Positions 8,891-18,041 of a stretch of DNA of 64,000 bases are shown here, piece after piece. Position numbers and translations under genes: made by a program. Source of the stretch: an uncultured Bacteroides sp. (lineage in GTDB: Bacteria; Bacteroidota; Bacteroidia; Bacteroidales; Bacteroidaceae); NCBI GenBank assembly GCA_947074195.1, contig CAMTOS010000003.1, positions 1-64,000 on the forward strand, in the 5' to 3' direction. Each line of letters starts with the position of its first letter. The first letter of the stretch is position 1. The notes beneath the pieces are model-generated. The model made no database searches. It was not told the origin of the DNA and saw only the letters and a program-made list of their open reading frames with translations.

Positions 8891-10012
8891 ATGTATCGTT
8901 TAATCATTGTCTTATTATTGAGTAGTATGTTATCAGCAGCGTGTAATACCCGAAACCATAAATCAGCTAATCCAGATGAAGTGACTATGCTTGTAGGCAC
9001 CTATACTTCTGATGGAAGTAAGGGAATTTATAGTTATCGGTTCAATGAAGAAACCGGAGATATTATACCGGTTAGTGAGGTTGAAATTCAAAATCCTTCT
9101 TATCTTACCTTCTCTAAAGACAATCGATTTGTTTATGCCATAAGCGAATCAAAAGATAGTGCAGCTACTGTTACAGCTTTTGCATTTGATGAGAAGAATG
9201 GTACTTTTAAAGAATTGAACAAACAGCTTACACATGGAAATTCACCATGCTATGTCATTACAGATGGTAAGAAAGTGGTGACTGCAAACTATGGTGGTGG
9301 TAATGTTTCAGTTTTTCCATTGCGATATGATGGTTCTCTCGATACAATTTCAGGATTATATGCCGGTGAAGCAGGCGGTCCCGATTTATCACGTCAAAAG
9401 AATCCGCACATGCATTGTGTCTACTTCTCTCCTGATACCAACTATATCTATGCTACTGAATTCAGCGCAGACCGTATTCTAAGATATGCAGTACATCCCA
9501 AAGAAAACAAGATCTACCCTTTGCCCGACTCTATTCAGCTGGCACCCGGTTCGGGTCCTCGTCACCTGATATTTAGTCCTAACGGCAAACAAGTGTATGT
9601 AATTAATGAGCTTTCCGGAATGGTCGATGTATTTAATTATTCCAATGGGAATTTGCTTCCGGTAGAATCGGTAGTATCAGACACATTACATGCCAGAGGT
9701 AGTGCCGATATTCATTTGAGTCCTGATGGCAGATATCTTTATGCGACCAACCGTCTGCAAGGTGATGGTATCGCTATTTTCGAAGTTAATCCCGAAGATG
9801 GCACACTGACACGCACAGGTTATCAGCCAACCGGCAGCCATCCTCGCAATTTCAATATTTCTCCTAATGGCAAATATCTGTTAGTAGCATGTCGCGATAG
9901 CAATGTAATTCAAATCTTTGCGCGCGATCTGCAAAGCGGAGAACTAACAGATACGGGCAAAGATTTAAAGATGAGCAAACCCGTTTGTATTAAGTTTGCC
10001 AACCAGAATTAA
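8891..10012 (+). CDS. Lactonase-family beta-propeller lipoprotein (6-phosphogluconolactonase-like)
   Basis: The N terminus (about residues 1-17) is a lipoprotein signal with lipobox LSAAC, so the product should be membrane-anchored outside the cytoplasm. The rest shows the YVGTYT-like start (MLVGTYTSDGSKGIYSY), repeated blade motifs such as SPDGRYLYATNRLQGDGIAIF and the SGPRHLIFSPNG segment of the 7-bladed lactonase family (YkgB/Pgl type). Cytoplasmic members hydrolyse 6-phosphogluconolactone; an exported one more likely acts on another sugar lactone or has lost that role. A promoter TAAATTTG (8864-8871), with TTTA 19 nt upstream, precedes it. Confidence 0.87.
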   Translation: MYRLIIVLLLSSMLSAACNTRNHKSANPDEVTMLVGTYTSDGSKGIYSYRFNEETGDIIPVSEVEIQNPSYLTFSKDNRFVYAISESKDSAATVTAFAFDEKNGTFKELNKQLTHGNSPCYVITDGKKVVTANYGGGNVSVFPLRYDGSLDTISGLYAGEAGGPDLSRQKNPHMHCVYFSPDTNYIYATEFSADRILRYAVHPKENKIYPLPDSIQLAPGSGPRHLIFSPNGKQVYVINELSGMVDVFNYSNGNLLPVESVVSDTLHARGSADIHLSPDGRYLYATNRLQGDGIAIFEVNPEDGTLTRTGYQPTGSHPRNFNISPNGKYLLVACRDSNVIQIFARDLQSGELTDTGKDLKMSKPVCIKFANQN

Positions 10013-10018
10013 AGCGAT

Positions 10019-10681
10019 TTATTTATAACAGAATATTTCTACTTCATCCGATGCAGCATATCTGATAAGCAATTGTTTTATCATTTCGGCTGCTTCGGAT
10101 AAACCTTCTTCACCACTATATCCATTAATCAGTGCTAGTAAATGGGTTGTTTCCAGCCCTAACTTAGTGCGTTCATGATCACTGGTCGGTGTGCCTATTC
10201 CACCTTGCTCATCACGATAGACCGGCAGACCTTCAATGTTTAACTGACCTCTGCCTATACCTTCGAACTCTTCGTGTGCTTTGCCAATTCCAAGTTCTAA
10301 TGTCTCCCCCAGAATTTTATCTGCATCAAATCCACCGATAGAATAACCAGTTCGAAGTGAAACCAAATTGATAAGATCAACCAATGTATCGATCTGATAT
10401 AATGGGATATCACGCAACAAACGTCGGCGCAATGCTTCGGCAGAAGGACGATATCTTGCAGGGTCTTTTCCACAGCGCTTGTAAGCTTCGCGGGTAGCTG
10501 CAATGGTAGGATAGTTTTTGATATCGCCTAATTTAGATGTAGAAAGCAGTTCTTTGGTAAACTCATCAATCTCTTTCCACAACTCTTCATTATACTTTGT
10601 ATTTTCTACTTTAGCATAAACTGCCATTCCGACAAAGCCGGGACAGGCTTCTTTAATTTCGTCTGAAATAGTAATTCTCAT
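10019..10681 (-). CDS. B3/B4 domain protein (PheRS beta-like tRNA-binding fold)
   Basis: The 220-residue protein is almost entirely a B3/B4 domain as in the phenylalanyl-tRNA synthetase beta subunit. Recognisable parts are the YKRCGKDPARYRPSAEALRRRLLRD segment, LVDLINLVSLRTGYSIGGFD, and the SDHERTKLGLETTHLLALINGY end. Stand-alone B3/B4 proteins are common in bacteria; a role in clearing mischarged aminoacyl-tRNA has been proposed for the fold but is not established for this group. It follows pgeF by 20 nt. Confidence 0.85.
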   Translation of the reverse strand: MRITISDEIKEACPGFVGMAVYAKVENTKYNEELWKEIDEFTKELLSTSKLGDIKNYPTIAATREAYKRCGKDPARYRPSAEALRRRLLRDIPLYQIDTLVDLINLVSLRTGYSIGGFDADKILGETLELGIGKAHEEFEGIGRGQLNIEGLPVYRDEQGGIGTPTSDHERTKLGLETTHLLALINGYSGEEGLSEAAEMIKQLLIRYAASDEVEIFCYK

Positions 10682-10701
10682 ATTCGATTTTATTTAATGG
10701 T

Positions 10702-11514
10702 TTATCGTAACATAATTCCGGACAATATGCGACCCGAATTGATACCTAACCGGCGTGCTGAAAAGAATGTATGATGTTCTTTGTAGGTACAAATGCCGGC
10801 AGTTTCAATATTCTCTGCCAATACACCAGTTTCTTGTAATTGCCATCTATTAGCTTCCCATAGATCGATGTGATACTTGCCTGTGACATCGTTTTTCATT
10901 GACATACGTTCCATAGGGAAATTCGTTTTTTGAAATTCGTGATAGACTTCATCACCTACTTCGAAAGATGGTAAAGATATTCCCGGACCGATGGTTGCAA
11001 TAATATCTTTTGGATTAGCATTATACTTCTTTATCATCGCTGCGATGGTTTTAGCAGTGATATACTGAACCGTACCACGCCATCCGGCATGAATCGCGGC
11101 AATCACTTTTTTCTTTGTATCGAATAGTAACAACGGAATGCAGTCGGCAGTTGAGATACACAAGCATTGGTGAGGTACATCGGTAATCAATGCGTCTATA
11201 CCATGCAATAATTCCGTCTGCTTTTCTTCATCTAACGCAAGGAAAGAAGTATCGATCATGCGAATACAATCACTATGGGTTTGCTTAGGAATAACAAGAT
11301 GCATATCTTTATCCGCAGCAGCGTTTAGTAACAATTGCTGATTCTCTTTCACATCATTCATATCGTCACCGCAATAAGGCGAACAGTTGAATGAGGCATA
11401 GGCATAGCCTTTACTACAGCCGCCATGACGGGTTGTAGTAAAATGAAAAATGTTGGGATATCGCTCCAATAGCCGATAACCCAACAAGTTATTATTTTCA
11501 GTTAGCGTAATCAT
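10702..11514 (-). CDS. pgeF: PgeF/YfiH/LACC1-family protein (purine nucleoside phosphorylase / peptidoglycan editing)
   Basis: The family zinc triad is visible: His80 in KQTHSD, Cys125 in TADCIPLLL and His142 in HAGWRGT. Relatives (E. coli YfiH, human LACC1) have been reported as multifunctional purine nucleoside phosphorylases and as peptidoglycan editing factors. At 270 residues the length is normal. Its ATG shares one base with the obg stop (TAATG), so translation is probably coupled to obg. This obg-pgeF order points to a cell-envelope or ribosome-linked growth operon. Confidence 0.92.
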   Translation of the reverse strand: MITLTENNNLLGYRLLERYPNIFHFTTTRHGGCSKGYAYASFNCSPYCGDDMNDVKENQQLLLNAAADKDMHLVIPKQTHSDCIRMIDTSFLALDEEKQTELLHGIDALITDVPHQCLCISTADCIPLLLFDTKKKVIAAIHAGWRGTVQYITAKTIAAMIKKYNANPKDIIATIGPGISLPSFEVGDEVYHEFQKTNFPMERMSMKNDVTGKYHIDLWEANRWQLQETGVLAENIETAGICTYKEHHTFFSARRLGINSGRILSGIMLR

Positions 11515-12668
11515 TAATCGTCCAACTCGTCTTCGTATTCATATTCGAAATCATCGTCATCATCATCCGACTCATACTCATATTCGAAGTCCATATCTTC
11601 GCCCTGATCTTTCAGTTCCTGACGCAGATAAGTCACATCTTTAGGACGGTGTACAATGGTTTCAATTTGATTACTTTCCTTGTTCAGCTCTTCCCAGATG
11701 ATATCTTTTAGTTGTTGAATACCTAATCCGGTGATAGAAGAGATAAACACATAAGGAATGCTTTCCGGCAATGTCGGTATAATCTCTGCAATCAGTTCAT
11801 CGTCGAGCATATCACTTTTCGTAATAGCCAGAATGCGTTGTTTGTCAAGCATATCCGGATTAAACGTACGAAGCTCATTCAGCAGAATTTCGTATTCCTT
11901 ACGAATATCATCGCTATCGGCAGGAACCATGAAAAGCAGAAGTGAATTTCGTTCGATGTGACGAAGGAAGCGTAAACCTAAACCACGTCCCTGACTGGCA
12001 CCTTCGATAATACCCGGAATGTCGGCCATTACGAAAGATTTGTTATCGCGATAAGACACGATACCAAGATTTGGTTCGAGTGTAGTAAACGCATAGTCGG
12101 CAATCTTTGGTTTTGCTGCTGATACAGAAGCAAGCAATGTAGATTTACCAGCATTAGGGAAGCCAACCAGACCTACATCGGCCAACAGTTTCAGCTCCAT
12201 GATTACAGTCTTTTCCTGCATCGGTTCGCCCGGCTGAGCAAAACGTGGCGCCTGGCGGGTAGATGTACGGAAATGCCAGTTACCCTGACCACCGCGACCA
12301 CCTTTCAGAAGAATCACTTCCTGACCATGATCGGTTACATCGCAAAGATATTCGCCTGTTTCAGCATCATAAACCACAGTTCCGCAAGGCACTTCGATGA
12401 CTCTGTCTTCGCCATCCCTACCCGAACTTTTATTTTTACTGCCCGATTCGCCATGACCGGCAAATACGTGACGTTCAAATTTCAAGTGTAATAATGTCCA
12501 ATAATTACGATTTCCTCGAAGGATTACATTGCCTCCTCTACCGCCATCACCACCATCAGGACCTCCATTGGGAATATACTTTTCCCTTCTCATATGAGTA
12601 GATCCACGTCCTCCTTTACCGGAGCGACAATAGATTTTTACGTAATCAACAAAATTCGATTCAGCCAT
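11514..12668 (-). CDS. obgE: Obg GTPase, ribosome-associated
   Basis: Residues 1-160 form the glycine-rich Obg fold ([25 protein letters not shown]). Residues about 161-330 are the GTPase with G1 GFPNAGKS (169-176), DIPG for G3 and TKSD for G4. Obg binds the large ribosomal subunit and links assembly to GTP/ppGpp level. The C terminus, from about residue 355, is strongly acidic with alternating Glu/Tyr followed by an Asp run, replacing the OCT domain of Gram-positive Obg. It is essential in most bacteria. Confidence 0.97.
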   Translation of the reverse strand: MAESNFVDYVKIYCRSGKGGRGSTHMRREKYIPNGGPDGGDGGRGGNVILRGNRNYWTLLHLKFERHVFAGHGESGSKNKSSGRDGEDRVIEVPCGTVVYDAETGEYLCDVTDHGQEVILLKGGRGGQGNWHFRTSTRQAPRFAQPGEPMQEKTVIMELKLLADVGLVGFPNAGKSTLLASVSAAKPKIADYAFTTLEPNLGIVSYRDNKSFVMADIPGIIEGASQGRGLGLRFLRHIERNSLLLFMVPADSDDIRKEYEILLNELRTFNPDMLDKQRILAITKSDMLDDELIAEIIPTLPESIPYVFISSITGLGIQQLKDIIWEELNKESNQIETIVHRPKDVTYLRQELKDQGEDMDFEYEYESDDDDDDFEYEYEDELDD

Positions 12669-12693
12669 ATGCTATCCTTTTAAGAATTTATAT

Positions 12694-12744
12694 TAAAAAA
12701 AAATGTGCTTATGCACCAATTCCACATTGGCACATCAGCACATT
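12694..12744 (-). terminator. Terminator after adk
   Basis: AATGTGC (12702-12708) pairs with GCACATT (12738-12744), with an inner CCAAT/ATTGG stem. On the minus strand nine T residues follow. It separates adk from obg, so obg should have its own start or depend on readthrough. Confidence 0.75.
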
Positions 12745-12758
12745 AAATTTATTGGTTA

Positions 12759-13328
12759 TTATAATGAGTCGATTGCTTTGCAGATCTCTGCAAAGATACC
12801 ATCCATAGTTCCAAGACCATTGATATGATGGTATTTGCCTTCTTGTTTATACCAGTCAATCAAAGGAGAAGTTTGTGAATGATAAACATGTAGACGTTTT
12901 TTAATAGTCTCTTCGTTATCATCGGCACGGCCAGAATCTTGTCCGCGTTTAATCAGACGAGTCATCAGTTCTTCTTCAGGTACTTCAAGATCGAGCATGA
13001 TAGAAACTTCCTGACCTCTTTCCTTCAACATATTCTTTAATGCTTCAGCCTGTGCAATTGTTCGTGGGAAACCATCGAAAATAACACCTTTGCTATCTTT
13101 AAAGCTATCGAATACGCTTGCAAGAATATCAATCATCAATGCATCAGGAATTAACTGACCCTGATCGATGTATCCTTTGGCAGTTGTACCAAGTTCTGTA
13201 CCGTTTTTAATCTCAGCGCGCAAAACATCGCCTGTAGAGATATGATTAAGACTATATTTTTCAACAATACGTTCGCTTTGTGTTCCTTTGCCTGAGCCAG
13301 GAGCACCGAAAATTACAATGTTCAACAT
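12759..13328 (-). CDS. adk: Adenylate kinase
   Basis: This enzyme interconverts ATP plus AMP and two ADP. The P-loop GAPGSGKGT is at residues 8-16, followed by HISTGDVLRAEI (AMP site), VIFDGFPRTIAQAEAL and RGQDSGRADDNEETIKKRL (lid). At 189 residues it is a short-lid form without the zinc-binding insertion. It lies downstream of hpt, making a small purine salvage/energy pair. Confidence 0.97.
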   Translation of the reverse strand: MLNIVIFGAPGSGKGTQSERIVEKYSLNHISTGDVLRAEIKNGTELGTTAKGYIDQGQLIPDALMIDILASVFDSFKDSKGVIFDGFPRTIAQAEALKNMLKERGQEVSIMLDLEVPEEELMTRLIKRGQDSGRADDNEETIKKRLHVYHSQTSPLIDWYKQEGKYHHINGLGTMDGIFAEICKAIDSL

Positions 13329-13397
13329 TTTATTAATACCTACTTTTTATAATATTAGAAAAATCTATTTCGGGAAAGAAGAATCGCTGATTATCAA

Positions 13398-13934
13398 TTA
13401 ATCAACAACTGTATAGATGTCGGGATAATTGCGGCCATAACCATCATAATCCAAACCATAACCAACGATAAAATCGTTTGGAATTCGCATTGCCACATAC
13501 TTAATATCCAGATCAACTTTCAGTTTATCGGGTTTAACAAGTAATGACGCGATATAAATTTTCTTTGGATGGCGCGTACCCAGAGTTTCGAGCAGACGTT
13601 GCATAGTAAGACCAGTATCAACAATATCTTCAACGATTACAATTGTACGGTCAGTTACATCTTCGTTGATACCAATTACTTCTTTAATCGTACCGGTAGA
13701 AGATACTCCCTGATAAGAAGCAAGTTTAATGAATGAAATTTCGCAAGGTATTGTAATATGTTTCATCAGATCTGATGTAAACATGAACGAACCATTCAGA
13801 ACACTAAGAAATAAAGGCTCTTCGCCAGCCAAATCTCTGTTTATTTCATTCGCAACCCGAATTACTTCTTTTTGAATCTCTTTCTCACGGATAGAGATAG
13901 TAAAATTTTTGTCTTTAATCTGGATAGTATCCAT
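13398..13934 (-). CDS. hpt: Hypoxanthine phosphoribosyltransferase
   Basis: This type-I PRTase converts hypoxanthine/guanine plus PRPP to IMP/GMP. The PRPP loop VEDIVDTGLTM is clear, as is the N-terminal VLNGSFMFTSDL block and the C-terminal IPNDFIVGYGLDYDGYGRN hood segment. At 178 residues it is of family size. A -7 box TATTTTTG (13967-13960) precedes it, and adk follows 69 nt downstream. Confidence 0.95.
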   Translation of the reverse strand: MDTIQIKDKNFTISIREKEIQKEVIRVANEINRDLAGEEPLFLSVLNGSFMFTSDLMKHITIPCEISFIKLASYQGVSSTGTIKEVIGINEDVTDRTIVIVEDIVDTGLTMQRLLETLGTRHPKKIYIASLLVKPDKLKVDLDIKYVAMRIPNDFIVGYGLDYDGYGRNYPDIYTVVD

Positions 13935-14068
13935 ATTTGATAGTTTAAGTAATTGAGTGCAAAAATAACGTTTTTATTCGTCACCCTATAATAAACTATT
14001 GTTTTTCCTTGTTTTAAAATCTTAAAGTGTATAAAGTAGAGTTGCGTTATATGACAAAAAGTCGAAGA

Positions 14069-14971
14069 TTATTTATAACGTTCGCAAGCAGCAAACAACA
14101 TTCCGGCCATTCGTTGACGCACTTCTGCGGGTTCCAGTATTTCTATGTTTTCTCCATAAGCCTTTAGCAAATGAAAGAATTCTTTTGTAGGATGCAAATG
14201 AAACTGGAAAGTAGTGAATTCATCATTTGTCTCTATTAATTTCTGAGAATGATGAAGAGGATACAGGTTATAATATCTTGCTGTATCGCGATACATACGT
14301 ATGACAATTCTTTCTGTCCCTTCGCGTTCATCAACGCACTCACCTAAGGTATCGAGGAAAATGCTTCTAGGATCGAAATCTGTAGGATAATCAAAATGGT
14401 TATCTTCAACGGCAAATTTCCTGAATTGGTCGAGTGGATAATATTTTATTGAATTTGTTTCGTGATTGCGACCTATGGCAAACCAGCGTTTCCAGAAAAC
14501 TTTCAGACAATACGGATCAAGAGATATAACTTCTATCAAATCTGTCTCAGTATTATAAAAGTCGAAAACGATGGATTGTTTATATTTTATAGCCTCCATA
14601 ACAGGCGTCAGATACTCCTTACCTTTAGGAATCGGTTCAAAAATAATCCGTTTATTCAGTTCCTCACAATCAGCTATCATGCTGTTAATTGCAAATGCAC
14701 CGAGCATCCAGCAGCGTGTACTATCTGAATCAAGATTATCAAAATCTTTTATGTAATATGTATAGTTACCTTTACGCTTGCAAGCTATCTCAATATTAAA
14801 GATTTCTTTTATTGCTTTGCGATAATTATGAAATGTTCTTAAAGGTAAATCGTCACCATTATTTAATCCGGATTTTAGCCAACGTTCGTTTATTTCCTCA
14901 AATGAAATCTGTTTTGTCCGATAAATAATGTTGATTAACCAAATGTACTTGTTAAACAATCCTTTTGCCAT
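14069..14971 (-). CDS. WYL-domain transcriptional regulator
   Basis: This 300-residue protein has an N-terminal segment (about 1-80) compatible with a winged-HTH and a central WYL domain (about 120-200: IKYKQSIVFDFYNTETD...LDPYCLKVFWKRWFAIGRN). A C-terminal WCX-like part includes TTFQFHLHPTKEFFHLLKAYGENIEILEPAEVRQRM. WYL regulators often sense nucleic-acid-type ligands and can control DNA repair or phage defence genes, but no such gene is nearby. Promoter visible upstream; the 22-bp-period array lies between it and divergent nnr. Confidence 0.85.
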   Translation of the reverse strand: MAKGLFNKYIWLINIIYRTKQISFEEINERWLKSGLNNGDDLPLRTFHNYRKAIKEIFNIEIACKRKGNYTYYIKDFDNLDSDSTRCWMLGAFAINSMIADCEELNKRIIFEPIPKGKEYLTPVMEAIKYKQSIVFDFYNTETDLIEVISLDPYCLKVFWKRWFAIGRNHETNSIKYYPLDQFRKFAVEDNHFDYPTDFDPRSIFLDTLGECVDEREGTERIVIRMYRDTARYYNLYPLHHSQKLIETNDEFTTFQFHLHPTKEFFHLLKAYGENIEILEPAEVRQRMAGMLFAACERYK

Positions 14972-15009
14972 AAAAAAATAAAAGTTAGGTATTCAGATTA
15001 ATAGAGTCA

Positions 15010-15042
15010 CAAATCTAATACTTTATTTTATTTTTTCACAAA
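15010..15042 (-). promoter_or_regulatory. Promoter of the WYL regulator gene
   Basis: Minus-strand TTTG (15042-15039), 21-nt spacer, TAGATTTG (15017-15010): an excellent Bacteroidetes consensus match about 40 nt before the ATG. Confidence 0.7.
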
Positions 15043-15167
15043 TTTATTTTGACTTTATTTTTGATATTTTTCTTTACGTACTCATCGATTTAAATATAAA
15101 TAATCTTCTTAAATTCAGTTTTCCGGCAGGCGCAATTGCCTCAATTGCCCATGTATAACGTAAATGG

Positions 15168-15237
15168 TGCATATAGCTATGCAGTAAAGTGCAGACCTGT
15201 ATGCAACAAACTGCAGAGCCCTCTGCACTAAGTTGCA
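15168..15237. repeat. 22-bp-period palindromic array, copy A
   Basis: Seven TGCA tetramers start at 15168, 15180, 15190, 15202, 15212, 15224 and 15234, spaced strictly 12, 10, 12, 10, 12, 10. The unit is TGCA-N8-TGCA-N6 repeated three times plus a half unit. The N8 and N6 parts vary between units (for example TATAGCTA, GACCTGTA, GAGCCCTC). The same geometry recurs at 34227-34286 and 63895-63956. Confidence 0.85.
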
Positions 15238-15356
15238 GATAGCTCAAGAAGAATTGATTAATGCATATGTTACTTATTATCACGGTCGCAAGCAAGAACT
15301 ATAATATTTCATTTGTTTTCTGAATTCATTTATGGAGTAGCATATTCTAAAAATTG

Positions 15357-15364
15357 TATCTTTG
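15357..15364 (+). promoter_or_regulatory. nnr -7 promoter element
   Basis: TATCTTTG matches TAnnTTTG 28 bp before the nnr ATG. No clean TTTG lies at the expected upstream distance. Confidence 0.55.
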
Positions 15365-15392
15365 TCTTTCTATTTTACATAATTATTAAGGT

Positions 15393-16904
15393 ATGAAGAT
15401 CTTTACTACAAAGCTTATTCAAAAGCTTGATGAATATACCATCGAACATGAACCGATTTCATCTATCGATTTGATGGAACGTGCAGCGGTGGCTCTTACA
15501 AATAAAATTACAGAACAATGGGACAATCAGACACCGGTGATTGTGTTTGCCGGTCCCGGTAATAATGGTGGTGATGCACTTGCAATGAGCCGTCTTTTAG
15601 CAGAGAAAGGATATACGGTTGAAATTTTTCTGTTCAATACTAAAGGGGTTTTATCTGAGGATTGTGAATTAAACAAAGCCAGACTGGAAAAGATTAAAGG
15701 TATATCTCTGCATGAAATCAGCAACCAGTTTGTTCCTCCAACGCTTACACCGGAACATTTGGTTATTGATGGTTTATTCGGTTCAGGATTGAATCAGTCG
15801 CTTAGCGGTGGGTTTGCAGCTGTTGTCAAATTCATTAATGCATCACTGGCAACTGTAGTTTCAATCGATATTCCTTCGGGATTAATGGGCGAAGACAATA
15901 CGTTTAATATCCCTGAACATATCATTAAAGCCGATTATACATATACACTCCAACTTCCCAAATTATCTTTCTTTTTTGCAGAAAATGAAGAATATCTTGG
16001 CAAATGGAGTATCATTGATATTAATCTTAGTAAAGAAGGCATAGATGAACTCGATACGCCTTTTCATACCATCGATTTTGAGGAAATAAAAAAACTGATT
16101 CAACCTCGTAAAAAGTTTTCTCATAAAGGCACATACGGTCACGGAATGCTTATCGCAGGCTCTCAGGGTATGGCTGGTGCTGCCGTGCTATCGGCTAAAA
16201 GCTGCCTGAGAAGCGGCATTGGATTGTTAACGGTGCATAGCCCGGTTTGCAACTGCCAGATTCTTCAGACTTCTGTTCCTGAAGCGATTGTTGAAAGAGA
16301 TATACATGAACAATATTTTGCAGAGGCTACAGATGTTGATGATTATCAGGCAGTAGGCATTGGACCGGGATTAGGGAAAAGCATCGAGACTGAGGCAGCT
16401 CTGCTTGAACAATTACAGGCTTGCCACAATTCGCTTGTTATTGATGCTGATGCATTGAACATCTTATCGGACAACCGCAAGATGCTTCAAAAGCTACCGA
16501 AAGGAACGATTCTTACCCCTCATCCGGTAGAGCTTGAAAGACTTCTGGGAAAATGCCAGAATTCTTACGAAAGATTGACCAAGGCTGCTGAACTGGCCCG
16601 ATCGGCAGGTATATTTATTGTTATAAAGGGTGCATACACCATGATTGTGACTCCGACCAACAGTTTTTATATCAATACAACGGGAAATCCGGGAATGGCT
16701 ACTGCCGGCAGTGGCGATGTGTTGACAGGTATTATTTTATCGTTGCTGACTCAGGGCTATAAACCCGAAATTGCATGCAAGGTTGGTGTTTATGTACATG
16801 GTCTGGCTGGCGATTGTGCCGCAAAAAGGGTTGGCGAGATTAGTATGATTGCGGGAGATATTATAGAATATTTGCCTGCTGCTTTCAGAATCTTAAGCGA
16901 ATAA
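15393..16904 (+). CDS. nnr: Bifunctional NAD(P)H-hydrate repair enzyme (epimerase and ADP-dependent dehydratase)
   Basis: This enzyme repairs hydrated NADH/NADPH. The N-terminal YjeF_N epimerase half (about 1-215) has GPGNNGGDALAMSRLL and DGLFGSGLNQSLSG. The C-terminal dehydratase half (about 230-503) has KGTYGHGMLIAGSQGMAGA, GPGLGKS, TPHPVELERLLG and the GNPGMATAGSGDVLTGI nucleotide-site block. The 503-residue length fits the fused bacterial form. It is transcribed alone or with the following DUF4831 gene, which has its own -7 box. Confidence 0.96.
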   Translation: MKIFTTKLIQKLDEYTIEHEPISSIDLMERAAVALTNKITEQWDNQTPVIVFAGPGNNGGDALAMSRLLAEKGYTVEIFLFNTKGVLSEDCELNKARLEKIKGISLHEISNQFVPPTLTPEHLVIDGLFGSGLNQSLSGGFAAVVKFINASLATVVSIDIPSGLMGEDNTFNIPEHIIKADYTYTLQLPKLSFFFAENEEYLGKWSIIDINLSKEGIDELDTPFHTIDFEEIKKLIQPRKKFSHKGTYGHGMLIAGSQGMAGAAVLSAKSCLRSGIGLLTVHSPVCNCQILQTSVPEAIVERDIHEQYFAEATDVDDYQAVGIGPGLGKSIETEAALLEQLQACHNSLVIDADALNILSDNRKMLQKLPKGTILTPHPVELERLLGKCQNSYERLTKAAELARSAGIFIVIKGAYTMIVTPTNSFYINTTGNPGMATAGSGDVLTGIILSLLTQGYKPEIACKVGVYVHGLAGDCAAKRVGEISMIAGDIIEYLPAAFRILSE

Positions 16905-16973
16905 AGGTTAAGGTATTGTGTAAAATTGGTTTTCGTTCATTAAATTTGTTAGGTTAAAACAATTTAGATAAAT

Positions 16974-18041
16974 ATGAAAATGAGAAGAATCATATTTCTT
17001 AGCGGTATGCTGACTGTTGCATCGGCTGCAATGGCGCAGACTGAAGTTGTGCAGGGAGTGATGCAGGGAAAAGATTATGGAGTGACTTATATGCTTCCTA
17101 ATACATTACTGGATATAGAGGCCACCGTAACTGAAGTTATATATACGCCCGGTGAATTTGCAAAATATGCGAATCGCTATTTAAGGCTGAACAATGTATC
17201 GACTACTCCTGATCAGTATTACGAGTTGAACAGTATTAAAGTGGTTCCAGTAGGTATCCCGAATCCGGAACAAACTTATTTTATCAAAATGAGAGACCGT
17301 TCGGCGGCGCCACTTGTTGAACTTACAAACGATGGTATCATAAAATCGATTAATGTACCTTATGACAGAAAATCGGCTCAGCAGGATACGAATACATCTC
17401 AGGTGATTTCATCTGTTAGAAATCCACGCGACTTTTTAACTGAAGATATTCTGATGGCAAACTCATCTGCTAAAATGGCGGAACTTGTTGCAAAAGAAAT
17501 TTATGCCATCAGAGAAAGCAAGAATGCATTGGTAAGAGGTCAGGCTGATGTAATGCCACAGGATGGTCAGCAGATGAAGCTAATGCTCGACGCACTGAAT
17601 GAGCAGGAAGAATCGCTGATGTCGATGTTTATCGGAAGCTATAAAAAGATTAATCAGACTTATCAGATTAAAATATCTCCGCGTGAGGTATCTAAAGAGG
17701 TGGCTTTCCGCTTTTCAAAGAAACTGGGAATTGTTGCCAGCAATAATCTGGCCGGAGAACCTGTCTATATTTCTATTACAGATTTAAAGACAGTAGCCAT
17801 TCCAGAAGATAATAAGAATAAAAAGAAAGTAGAAGGTATAGCCTATAATGTACCAGGTAAGGCTTATGTAGAAATTACAATGGGGAAACAAACACTGTAC
17901 AAAGAAGAAGTGGCTTTTGCACAGTTCGGAACGACCGAATATCTGGCTCCCCTTTTGTTTAATAAGAACTCAACGATAAAAGTCTATTTCAATCCGGCAA
18001 CCGGTGGTCTAATCAAGGTTGAACGGGAAGAGCATAAGTAA
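16974..18041 (+). CDS. DUF4831 family exported protein
   Basis: An N-terminal Sec signal (residues 1-21, ending AMAQ) is followed by a soluble region typical of the Bacteroidetes-specific DUF4831 family. Recognisable parts are the start DYGVTYMLPNTLLDIEATV, a YTPGEFAKYANRYL segment and a PREVSKEVAFRFSKKLG-like block. Function is unknown; location should be periplasm or outer membrane. A promoter TAAATTTG (16941-16948) lies 25 bp before the ATG. Its last 29 bp overlap the convergent PqqD-like gene. Confidence 0.85.
   Translation: MKMRRIIFLSGMLTVASAAMAQTEVVQGVMQGKDYGVTYMLPNTLLDIEATVTEVIYTPGEFAKYANRYLRLNNVSTTPDQYYELNSIKVVPVGIPNPEQTYFIKMRDRSAAPLVELTNDGIIKSINVPYDRKSAQQDTNTSQVISSVRNPRDFLTEDILMANSSAKMAELVAKEIYAIRESKNALVRGQADVMPQDGQQMKLMLDALNEQEESLMSMFIGSYKKINQTYQIKISPREVSKEVAFRFSKKLGIVASNNLAGEPVYISITDLKTVAIPEDNKNKKKVEGIAYNVPGKAYVEITMGKQTLYKEEVAFAQFGTTEYLAPLLFNKNSTIKVYFNPATGGLIKVEREEHK

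Larger units (their letters stand above)
14972..15392. other. Intergenic region between divergent WYL regulator and nnr
   Basis: This 421-bp gap holds the WYL-gene promoter (15010-15042), a 22-bp-period TGCA array (15168-15237) and the nnr promoter (-7 box TATCTTTG, 15357-15364). A partial GCAATTGCC repeat lies just left of the array (15132-15149). No convincing gene is present. Confidence 0.7.

Noticed and set aside
15168..15237. CRISPR array
   Set aside because: Period is 22 bp, the conserved part is only tetramers and palindromic, and there are no 20-40-bp repeats, unique spacers or cas genes.
15074..15295. Minus-strand frame of 73 codons across array A
   Set aside because: It consists mostly of the 22-bp-period array; Cys/His/Gln-rich translation is a by-product of repeated TGCA.
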